Below, piece by piece: positions 25,901 to 36,250 of a DNA stretch of 64,000 bases. Positions within the stretch are counted from its first letter, which is position 1; every line of letters begins with the position of its first letter. The translations under genes and the position numbers were made by a program. A model generated the notes under the pieces. That model did not search any database, was not told where the DNA came from, and saw only the letters and a program-made list of their open reading frames with translations. The DNA comes from Paulownia fortunei (lineage: Eukaryota; Streptophyta; Magnoliopsida; Lamiales; Paulowniaceae). Where the stretch lies: NCBI GenBank assembly GCA_019321725.1, contig CM033107.1, positions 25,473,445 to 25,537,444 on the forward strand, given 5' to 3'.

Positions 25901-26164
25901 CAAACCCAAACAATTATTAGAATAATGGAAACTGGTCTCATTTATTAGAAATTGAAGTTCTAAACAAAGATTCATGTACAAAGCAAACTAGCATGGTTTT
26001 GAATTATGATTACTATATTTATATTTTTAAATAAAATATATTTCAAATACCATAACTTATTAATGAGGTATACAAATATAAGAAACTATCTGATCCAAAT
26101 TTTAAATTGATCAAATCACTAAACTTCCTATTCGCTTTCTATTATGGATTTTATTAGTATTTTC

Positions 26165-26545
26165 ATAATCATTGCAGAGATTAAACCAATTTTGTTGTCG
26201 GTTAGATGTTCAATCGATTGAATCGGTTCAACCATCGATTCAATTAATCTATGAAATTTTACTATATATATATATATATATTATATTATTATATAATTAT
26301 TATGTACAAAATAAAAATAAAAAATATATTTAACAAAATATAAAATTTAAATAATCACATATATATAACCAAATATCAAGTTTAAAATTGATAAGATAAA
26401 AAAAAGACATAAAACATAAAATAAAAAAAATAATTTTAACGACCAAATATTCTATTTTTTGCTCCTAAACGAATCGAACCGACTACCGATTTGTATTTGG
26501 ACCGATTAAATTGATCGATCTGATATGATTTTTAAAATATTAAAA
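26165..26545. mobile_element. Second copy of the 'AACCGGTTxGA' non-autonomous element
   Basis: The left part has gtcggttagatgttcaatcg and attgaatcggttcaaccatc. The right part has gaatcgaaccgactaccgat and ggaccgattaaattgatcga followed by tctgatatgatttttaaaat. It shares its layout and several words with the 4843-5262 copy, including gtcggtt, gattgaatcg and gaccgattaaatt. Non-coding and degenerate. Confidence 0.5.
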
Positions 26546-28656
26546 TATATAATCAAAACAGATCCATCGAATTTTTAAATAATTAATAATTATGAATATT
26601 ATGAATTTTAATTCAAATTCAGATTCCATTTGAACTATAAACCGACTCATTGACAATCTGAAGTCCACATGTACCAAATGGGCCTGACCTTGGGTTCTTC
26701 ATCAATAACTATCTCCCAGTTTGGACTACCAGGCTCCCATCCTAATCTCTCTATTTGCTGCTTATCTGTTCAATTTGGACTTGGAGATAATTTTATGACA
26801 CCCCTTTCTTTAGACTTATGTTTCCATTTTATTTTTTATTTTTTTTATCAATAAAACGGTTTCATAAAATTTCATGTCTTTTTGCCGAATTCTTAATAAA
26901 TTTATGCATAAAAAGAAAAAAAAAATAAGGATCATGCAAAGTCTTGAGTCCAACAAACGAATATCGTAAAATCACAAATCATATATTGATATTATTGGGG
27001 AATATTTCATGAATCTCTTGCAATTTTCCTCCTCGATTAGCCAAATTGATCCTATGTTAAATCGTGTGGATTTGAATTTTTGGAATTTCAACTATTATAG
27101 AATCTAAAAGAAAAATGTGAGAAACATAAGAGTCCTATACAGGAAAGAATTTGACTTTTAATATGTGCCATGATACATGTCAGTGGTTGGAGAAACCTAA
27201 GCCTACCATTTAGTTAACCAAATTTCGATTCAACATTATTGTTTAAAGAGCGACAAAAGAAGAAATGTAGTATGATTATTAACATCATCAAAACATGCTC
27301 CAAAAATTGATTCATTATGTTGTACAGTAATTCAAATGTCATATTTTTTGTATCAGTTACACGCATCGATCCACACAACATTTGATTTATATGCGTAGTC
27401 ATTTAAAAATAATTCGTAATTGAGTAACTAAATTTATACTATAAACTAAAAAAAATAAATTCACATAGGATTCAACAATTCGATAAATTAATAGAATCGA
27501 ATTGTAACTATAACTTAACCCAAATAAAAAGATTTGATTTTTTTCTTGAAAAATTATATAGGTGAAATTCCATCAGCATCTTATTGTGAAATTCTTGGTG
27601 AAAATTTTGAAAAAACCATAGATGTGCTCTGTAAATCAATAGTTATGACGCTTTTAAGACTAGAAATCGCAAACACGCTTAGAATTTTGTATTTTGCCAA
27701 CCATTTGTGCCTGTGAAAGTAAAACGAGCAATAGGCAAATGTTTTATGATGTAATTTATGCGCTCATGGATGGTTGAAACTTGGGGTGGATCATGTAATA
27801 TCCATCAGACATAAAACTCTCTGTTCATTTTTTTTGGGCTTGTTGGGCTTTGCATTGGTAATTATTTACTGAAAAGAAATGTTGGCTGAACAACTGGAGT
27901 TTTGACAAAAAAAATTAAGATTGATTTTGACAAATTAATAAAACATTAATTTAAGGATCTAAATTTATTTTCCATTATGCTTAGATTAATTGATATAGTA
28001 ACAGAATTAAAATTTTGAAAGAATTAAATTGGTGAAATTAAAACACTAAACTCAGATTATTTGTCTTTCATATTTTAATTGAAAACATTTTTGACGAAAT
28101 TAGCTTTGCTATTTGAATGGAATTCAATGATTTTTTTATAGTCATGAAAGATTAATGGATTTAATTGTTTCAATTGTTTTGAGACAATATCGATGAGAAA
28201 AGAATAAATAAATCTACTTTAATGCATGAACTTCGGATGCCATGAAATATAAGGTGTTGAAAAAATTGTCAAGTTGATATTTGGAGATTAATTCATCAAG
28301 AGTTAGTGGTCAAGATAGACTTAACCACGAGTTCGGAATCAAAATTTAAGTTTTAAATTTAAATTTGAATAACAAATTTAAACTTAAATTTTAAAAATAT
28401 ATTATTAATTTTTGAATTTAATAAAAAAAATTAACTTAAATTCAAATAATATGCTACCATTTAAAGGGGATCAAAATTACGTAATATTACAAATAAAAAT
28501 ATCTCCATTATTGAGGGCATGAGACCTAGGTGGAAAGTAAAATATTTATTTTCTCTATTTTCATCTTTTTTACTTTTATTTTTTTATGTCATAATGAGAA
28601 ATTTGTCATTTACACAAGCTTGACTCGTCGAGTTCATGGATTGAGTTTTTCTAACT

Positions 28657-28840
28657 CGTAATCAATTTTTCATCTTAAAAGTCAGTTAAGGGTCGAATTT
28701 ATCAATTCATTATCAATAAATTTCGACTCATTAATCATGAACCGATTATTTCGTAATCAATTCTTCATCTTAAAAGTCAGTTACAGATCGAATTTATCAA
28801 TTCGTTATCAATAAATTTCGACTCATTCCGATTATAGGAT
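28657..28840. repeat. 95-bp tandem duplication
   Basis: The words cgtaatcaat, catcttaaaagtcagtta, cgaatttatcaattc and tatcaataaatttcgactca occur in the same order starting at 28657 and again at 28752. Only a few substitutions separate the copies. Confidence 0.85.
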
Positions 28841-29689
28841 GAGCTCGATTCTGACTCAACCGTGATTAAGTCTTAGGTCAAAAGTTAAATATGGATTAAA
28901 ATGCATGCGGTGATGGGAAGCCGCAATTACGGAAATGAATTATTTAAGATTATTAATGAATTAACTGTAGAGAGTAAAAATGAAATTTTATGAGATTTTG
29001 CTCGGACATTAGGTATTTTGCTCTGGTATTATCAATAGCCAATAAATTAAGATATTTACTAATAGTGACAGGTACATTAATGTACCAGTCAACGCAAGAG
29101 TAAGTGGGTTTCACGATCAAAAACCAAATGCATCGAATTATTCATTTTGTATCATTTCTTTTAATTTTTATTTCATCAAATCCCCTCAACATTAAAATAA
29201 ATATTTTATATACTTAATATTTGTTATAAAAAAATTGGATTGAACTGCAAATTAATGACAAAATACGAGAAAAAAAAACATAACAATAATATAATACATA
29301 GTACACAATTCCATGAAGCGAGTAATTTAATACAAAGACCAAAAGGGGCAACGTTTGACTATACAACCGCCCATGAGAAGGGGAAGAGTACACGAAACAA
29401 TTTCACTGCCCTACATCTTTCACTATAGGACTCAACCAAGCTGAATTAATACAACATGATCCATCAACATAAATGAAATATAACCATTTGCATAAAGATT
29501 CTCTATTGCACACGCAGATTAAAATTTAAAAAAAAAAAAAAAAAAGAGTGTCTTCAATTTTATGATCAACCCCACAAAAATTGGCAAAAAGCATTAGATA
29601 CAAAAAAATCATAATTTTCCTTTTAATCAGAAGCAACAAACAAAATCACAATCTACTCAAGTAACTGAAAATTTATTTTTGCTCATTAA

Positions 29690-30691
29690 TCAACAATTTC
29701 TATATGTTGTGAGTGAACTAGGCTCAACAGCACCAAACCTTCTTTGCCTCCAGAAATTGGGTTCTGGAATAAGCCTTTCTCCTATTCTTGCTGGTTCTGA
29801 TTTACACCTTGTGAGCAGCAAAGGGTGAACTGCACCACCTGCAATTCCCTTCGAATCTTGAACATTATTCACTGAATTCTCCAATTCCTTGCTACTTTCT
29901 TGGCTAATTCTTGACTCTTCCACCGGATTTTCACAGCTGGGGTTTTGCAATTCCTCTGATTTTGCATCATTTTCAGTTTCGTTATCGCCTCCTTTTTCAG
30001 CTAATGGAGAACCCCAGAATCTACCTCCCAATGATGAAGATCTGTAAGGAGCAGATCTACACCTGGGCAAGATTAAAGCATTTTTTGGTGGAGGAGAAGA
30101 ATCATCAAGGATCTCTCTTTTACTTTCTTGGGCTCTAGCTCCAAGATTCTCACACTTTCTACTATAAAATTCACTCTCACTAATACTACTACTACTATTT
30201 CTGTCATTACCACCAACAAGATTTTCAGTCTTTTCACTTTTCTGGTTAGAATAAACCCTGAAAGAATCCTCTGTTGCATCAACTTTCTTGCAATAATCAG
30301 ACTTCAAAAACAAGCCCCACTTGCAAAAAATCCTTCTAAAGGCCCTTTTTTGGCTATGGAATATTGATGAAAATTTTCCAGAAAACAGGGTTGTCTTGAG
30401 CAACCAGCAGGGGTGGCGGTTCACGGAGGCGCCGCCTGCTTTTTTGGCCTTGGACTTGGCGGAGCGGCTGGCTCTGACCTGGCCAATGCAAGTGACTTTT
30501 GGAGAAGATGGTTCCTGAGTAGTTTCAATCACTCCAGCGGCATTTCTTTTGCTGCGCATGTAAAACATTGGGCTCGAACGTGATCTTCCTCTGCTTCTGC
30601 TCCCAACACTACTCCTCAAGAATCTCATTAATGGCGGCGGAAACTTCTCCGCCCTGCTTGGGCTTGATATTGGCTTTGATAAAGCTTTCAT
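29690..30691 (-). CDS. Syringolide-induced protein 14-1-1-like, function unknown
   Basis: An intronless gene encoding 333 residues from ATG at 30691-30689. The protein is basic at its N-terminus and rich in Ser, Arg and Lys. Recognisable blocks are FLRSSVGSRSRGRSRSSP, VTCIGQVRA near residue 70, a Cys/Trp patch (CWLL... FCKWG), an acidic Ser-rich middle, and two related motifs, LPRCRSAPYRSSSLGGRFWG (about 209-228) and LTRCKSEPARIGERL (about 295-309), with a conserved tail FWRQRRF. This pattern resembles plant proteins annotated as syringolide-induced 14-1-1 or 'protamine P1-like'. No enzymatic domain or signal peptide is visible. The RCRSAP/RCKSEP repeats look like basophilic phosphorylation sites. 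The family assignment is from memory; the biochemical function is unknown. Confidence 0.75.
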   Translation of the reverse strand: MKALSKPISSPSRAEKFPPPLMRFLRSSVGSRSRGRSRSSPMFYMRSKRNAAGVIETTQEPSSPKVTCIGQVRASRSAKSKAKKAGGASVNRHPCWLLKTTLFSGKFSSIFHSQKRAFRRIFCKWGLFLKSDYCKKVDATEDSFRVYSNQKSEKTENLVGGNDRNSSSSISESEFYSRKCENLGARAQESKREILDDSSPPPKNALILPRCRSAPYRSSSLGGRFWGSPLAEKGGDNETENDAKSEELQNPSCENPVEESRISQESSKELENSVNNVQDSKGIAGGAVHPLLLTRCKSEPARIGERLIPEPNFWRQRRFGAVEPSSLTTYRNC

Positions 30692-31028
30692 CTTTACTTG
30701 CTATTACCAGTATGTATGTATGGACTAAGCACAATTCTAGAGTATCCAGCAGCTAAAGCATACTAACCTAATTCTGTGTTTTTTCTATTTGCTCTCTTTT
30801 GTTTATTATCCATACGCAGTACATATCTATCTTGTGTGGGGGGGGGAGGGGTTTCAAGAAATTCTTCTTGTTCTGGCGTGGGAGGGGATGGTGATTGAAG
30901 GGGTAGGCTTTTCCTTACGTGCCATGTTTACTCATTTATTATACCCCACCTTTTTCTGCTTTTTTGCTTTTTGTTTTGGGCAATTTTTTGATGCGATGTT
31001 GATATTGGTCTTGCCTTTCTGCTTTCTT

Positions 31029-31033
<5 letters not shown>

Positions 31034-31079
<46 letters not shown>
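31034..31079. repeat. Compound (AC)n-(AT)n microsatellite
   Basis: About 16 units of ac/ca followed directly by about 7 units of at, lying about 350 bp upstream of the 14-1-1-like start codon. A likely polymorphic marker. Confidence 0.95.
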
Positions 31080-32029
31080 GTATTATATTAGGATCTTGGA
31101 GTATTTTATTTCTGCACGGTTGGGTAACAGAGACTAGGGGTGTCCATTTCATTTGCTGTTGTCTCTATGATTACATCTATATGTATCTATCCACACAACA
31201 CACACAAACACACAAACAGGTGCAGTAAATATTTAGTAGTGAGTACCATTGGATTCAGGTGAATCTTCTAATGTTGAAGTGCGTACTTTTTACTGCATTG
31301 GAACTACATATACAGTGGTCCAATTTTTCTGCGTTGTAAGATAACAAAACCAATGTTTTTTGTTTTATGGTTAGGGGACCATTCAGAAAATTTTGAAAAT
31401 TTAAAGCGTTACATAACTTGTAGCCCACAACGAGGCACTTTAATTCAAAGAAATATTGGTTTAAATCTCTATAACTCTAAATCATGTCAGAATTTCTTGA
31501 TTCAAAAAAACAAAAATTCATGTAAGAATTTCTAACCATGTTAGAATTTTCATTTGTGCAGAGAAAGTGGGCCTGGTTAGTTCACTGAGTTACTAAAATT
31601 TGCAATGGTTGGATAGGCAATTGATTGTCATATATTGTTAAAGTGAGACATTATTACCAAACTTGCTGATTCTTCATCGTATTTACAATTTTCTTGAAAA
31701 GTGATATTGAACTGAACCCGTGGACCTGCGTTGTCTGGGCCTGACTCGCCTTTTCATCCTTGTTAAATGTATATGTAATACTATGTTGCTTAATTGTGTG
31801 GGCGTTTTCTTACAAGAAGTGGTTTCATTATCTATTTGGTTCTTATTTGAAGTTCCTATTTTGATTGTGGTTTATAAGTTAATATGACTTTTATCCTTGT
31901 TTATCTTTTGGTAGGAAATTGAATAATTGAATCTCAAAACAACTATGAACATCTAATATGAATCATGAGAATCACATATTGTCAATGTAGATGACCTTAA
32001 TATTTTAAGGATTGTTAAATTGTGGGAGA

Positions 32030-32052
32030 GGGGGGGGGGGGGGGGGGGGGGG
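32030..32052. repeat. Poly-G run of 23 bases
   Basis: An uninterrupted G run, followed by c and gggg. Such a length is rare in AT-rich plant DNA and the exact number is likely to be unreliable in any sequencing method. It could form a G-quadruplex on the plus strand. Confidence 0.9.
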
Positions 32053-32895
32053 CGGGGTTGGTAAGGAATCTGACAATTACAAGAAGTGAATTGAAGCAGG
32101 AACAGAGTGGGCTCTTGTTTTCCTTGACAGGAAGTGAAATGGTAGAACTTCCTATGGCTCCACATCTTTTCTTTTTCTGCAACTCTGTACAAGCAATGGT
32201 GAGGGCAAAGATTTGATATGCAAGCCACTTTCTCAATTCACCCTTGGCTTTATGTTTTCTGCAAATGCTTGGTAAGCCACAAGCAATTCAAGAAATTTTA
32301 AACTGTCAGTGAACTGATTGGTGTCGAGCCCCTACCAAACCAACTAGGGGAACAAAAAGTCAACTGAGATATCAGAGTTATTTTAAAGGGCCAAGGCAAA
32401 AGGAAGGCAAGTCAATAAGGAATCATTATCTCATCACTGCTAAAAGATCTGGACAGTACAAAAATAGAAAATATTCTAGGGTTGATTACATAACTACAGA
32501 CTTGTTTAAGGCCAAGGGAATTAATATTATTGTTTTTTTTTTGGGTGGGGGTGGGGGATGGGGCGCTGGCATGAAGAAGTACAAATAGTTCAGAAGGACC
32601 CCTACAAAATATTGGTAGCATTAAGCCATCCGATTATTGCAGCTGCTAATCTTCCTCTTCCCACTTGCTTATGGATGAAACAGGGTCATTATGACGAACA
32701 TAAGTGTGAGTCATAGCCCACTGTTCGTTTCATCCCAACCATTGATTTTGTTGGCTCAAATCCCAGCTTCTCTTCAATCCCATTTCTTGTTTTCACATCC
32801 TCCTCATTGTCCTCAATATCTGCATCTGGAAATTGAAATGAGGGGTCAAATAGTACATTTAAAACACATAATTTCCATTTTCCTTTTTAGTCCAG

Positions 32896-35800
32896 CTAAG
32901 TTACTGAAACTATAAATGGACTAGAGGCAAACAAGGGAAAATTTTTCATGCCTGAGGCACTTGCTAATGAAAATTCACTTAGACGTTTGACACAATTTTT
33001 GAGTGCTTCGAGCTCTGCTTCTTTCTCATGGAGTTTAGAATGGGCCTGCTGCAGCTCAGCCTCCAACTCCACTATTTGGCCTTCCTGTTGCTCGATGAGC
33101 AAATGGCTCAACTTTTGATCCAGTTCAGCTGGCAATACTCCATCATATTGATACAAGTTTGATTTCTGGCCATCATCTGGCCGATGTCCTTTTGTCAAAA
33201 TTCCAGCCTGCATGTTAAATTCTGAAATTTCATCATATCCTTCCTCAAACTAAATGATCTCCACAGATAGAAGAAACTTTCTCCAGGAGAAAGATTCAAA
33301 TGAAATGAAAACGATGCAGATGAAATTACTGAACCACTACTTGGTAATAGTTATCGGGTTGTAGGTAACCAACAAATTTTTTGTGACTGTTAGATTGTCT
33401 AAGAATCACAAAACAAGAAAGAGATCTCGTCGTATATTTGTCATCCATAAACCTTAGTATGGAAGACAGTTTGTGCATCAGGTTTCCTTTGCGGCCCATA
33501 AAAAGAAAATAGCAAAATGAAAAAACTAACATGGAACTACACTTGAGTTTATCAGAATTTCCCCACATCTCCAAACAAATTACAAAATAATGATGAAATA
33601 TATGTAATAGCAAGACAGTGTCATTCAATTATCTGAACCAGGGTAGATGGATGGTTTATGGCACATTTTAAGATTCACAACCCATTCTAGGTTGGAGCTA
33701 TTATGGCTGTCATGAAAGCCAGACCTACCAAACCTCACTCATTATAAGCTTAGAGTTTTCGTTAGTGAATGGCAATCCATACCTTTTTAATGTTTGTAAA
33801 ACATTACATCCCGCTCCAAATGGCATGTAGTTAGGAGGCGGCAAAAACTCTTCATAAGTTCATTTATGCATCTATTATCTTGAAATAACAAATGTACAGA
33901 CTAAATGAATCTTTGGTCTGGGAAGAAAATGATGGACCATTATCTATGCACAATAAATGAGATAGTTCCATTCAAATTAGAATGATAGCTCATGGGACAA
34001 AACTTGCCTCAAAGACATCTGGTCTTCCTTCAGAACCAGAACTTTCTGTCGCACACCAGGGAAGCTTTTGTAGTTCGGATTCAAGCTCTGCTTCCAAATG
34101 ATCCATTTCCAGCACCTCAGGCCGCTGTTCTTCCATAAGAACACTACTGGCACATTCACCTTCCTCAATCAAAGAGGGACCAAATGTTTTTACTTTATAT
34201 TTGCTCTTGGCGCCTGGCTTAGTGAATAATGGACCACCATAGCACCCCTCAATATTCTTTTTATTTGTTTCAGCTTCATTTCCAGCAACAAAAGAATGCA
34301 CATTACATGAGCTTTTCCTTCTCGAGATCTCAGCTTTTAATTCTTGTACAATCTTTGCAGTCTCATCCATTGCACAGTTCAACCTACTAATTTCAGCTTT
34401 TCCAGCTGACATCACATACATCATTCCAATACCGACTCCCCAACCAAAGGAATTATCTGAAAAGGACAGCCGAAAAAAAAAAAAGTGGATTAGTCCTGCT
34501 TCAAAGTAGGAGCACGAAATAAATCACATTCTGGGAGCCAGAGACGCGACAAATAAATTTGCATTGAGTGCAACTACAGAAGTGATAGTAATTTAGCTCA
34601 ATACTCTAAAGTCTAGACTTTGTCGCATATCAATTATATAGAACTTTTTGCGGTATAGGAGTAAAACTATTAATGTAAGCTTAAACTAGAACAACCTCCA
34701 GCAGCCTTTTCCATGTCATGAAGGCTGGTAAATTTCAATCTAGTTTTTTGACGTACGGGACGACTATTTTCGTGATTTTCACTGTAAAAAATTGTTAATC
34801 ACTAGCCCCATAACAAGATCACCACATTGGATGTAATGAATAAACAAAGTAAAGGGGGAACAGTGTTTGTGATCTATTATCTGGTCTTGGTGGAGATGTG
34901 ATTTCTGCTAGTCACAGGCAGGTCCTCACCCAAGCCACTGAGTCTAATTCATAATTACCAACTTAGCAGGCTTGCAACCCTTCAAATCTGGAGTATTTTC
35001 AACAAGAAGGCACTATAAAGTGAATTTTGACAGTTAAATAAATAATAATCACTGCAAGATTTTCTATTTTACAGAAAATTGTCCATCCTAACACAATGCA
35101 GACATTATTTAACATTGTCCTTTAATATGCATTAACATAAAAACATTTTACTTCACCTTAGTATAAAGGGTGACTAAGGTGGAGTCATTACACCCCTTTT
35201 AAACAGTAAGATCTCAAAAGAGGTTTTTTAGCACAAGCCTGTCAAGAGATGATCCTTAACTATGAGTGGTCAAGTAAAGCAAACGAATCTAGTGCCTAGC
35301 AGTGTTCTAACAGAGAAATAAAAAAGTGTTTCAACAGTTTCTTGTTGTCATTTCTTTTTCTTTTTTCTCCATCATTGCTGTCCGTGCCTTGGTTCCATTA
35401 GTGACAAAAGAAGAATGTCATGCTTAGAACTATAGACTAGCTGCACCAATGATCATGCATTTGGAAATTAACTACCAGTAACACGATTTTCCACCCCAAT
35501 GCTGCCAAAGTTTCATATTATGCATTGTAACGACAAAGGGGCTACACTGTTCTCCGCCATTTCTTAGTACTCGAGATTTGCATGATGACGCGAGTAATTC
35601 GCAATCCCCATTACAGTATGGGGCTATCAAGCTTTACAAATATATTGAACTTATTCAAATCATCAATTAAACTCCAAATAATAGAAGAACGCCTGATCAC
35701 ATGGAATTAAAACTATCAAGAACCTGTCATGAAAACATATGTATAATTAAGTTAAAGCAAGAAACTAACCTTTTGAAGCACAAGATTCACACTTTCCAGC

Positions 35801-36250
35801 AGCATGCTTGCCAGTTCTCCTCTTCTTCAAGCAAACAGAGATTCTTTTTGCACTTCCATCTCCTCTCTGATCCACCACCAACTCTGTTTCACCACCTTCC
35901 CCAGACCCACTTTTCTTTCCCGTCTTTGCACCACCATTTTTCTTAAGCCCTCTAAACCCACTCCCAGTTTTCTTCTTCAATTCCTTAGACCCTGTCTGGG
36001 GACTTGAAAACAGAAAGATTTTGCCATCATCACTGATTGTATCTCTCTTTTCTTGACTGCTGTTTTCTTGAAATGCATCTTCAAAGAGAAAGATTGAATC
36101 TTGGGACTTCACAGATTTATTTTGATCGCATACTTGGTCATTTTGCTTGAAATCAGAAACGGGTTTTTCAGTGTCAATGGGGTTTATAAATTTTTTTGCT
36201 AAAATCCCGGATCCTGCTGCTGCAGCTGCTGCTAGTAGAACTTGCCACGT
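32896..36250 (-). CDS. POLAR-like cell polarity protein; expected start codon is ACG
   Basis: The minus-strand exons are 36250-35770, 34457-34008 and 33207-32896. Recognised blocks are WQVLL plus an Ala run and GSGILAKKF at the N-terminus, MMYVMSAGKAEISRLN and MDETAKIVQELKAEI in exon 2, and a coiled-coil tail, VLPAELDQKLSHLL then LEAELQQAHSKLHEKEAELE, in exon 3. These match Arabidopsis POLAR and POLAR-like 1, scaffold proteins of asymmetric cell division in the stomatal lineage that recruit GSK3-like kinases. Three oddities occur. The codon before WQVLL, where I expect Met, is ACG (36250-36248); an in-frame TGA lies six bases or more upstream, and exon 1 contains no ATG. Exon 1 ends in phase 1 while the open frame of exon 2 needs phase 0 at TTTCAG, which fits one extra G in the G5 run (34438-34442). 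Intron 2 is GC-AG (GAG|GCAAGT...ATGCAG). It may be a working gene with unusual signals, a decaying copy, or partly sequence error. Confidence 0.72.

Larger units (their letters stand above)
22986..29689. other. Long AT-rich gene-poor region
   Basis: 6.7 kb with no supported gene. The first 400 bases contain the peptide gene's leader or promoter. Visible contents are an element copy at about 26165-26545, TA repeats near 26262-26281, repetitive phrases of the type aactcgattaa/tcgagctcgatt at about 25200-25440, a 95-bp tandem duplication at about 28657-28840 and a poly-A run near 29525-29545. Short open frames here look like chance. Confidence 0.5.
30692..32895. other. Intergenic region with microsatellite and poly-G tract
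   Basis: It contains the promoter of the minus-strand gene to its left, a compound (AC)n(AT)n microsatellite at about 31034-31079, a 23-base G run at 32030-32052 and scattered CA-rich sequence. No gene is supported. The open frames around the G run are low-complexity artefacts. Confidence 0.55.

Noticed and set aside
32015..32236. Proline-rich proteins on either strand around the poly-G tract
   Set aside because: The Gly/Pro runs are produced by the homopolymer itself.
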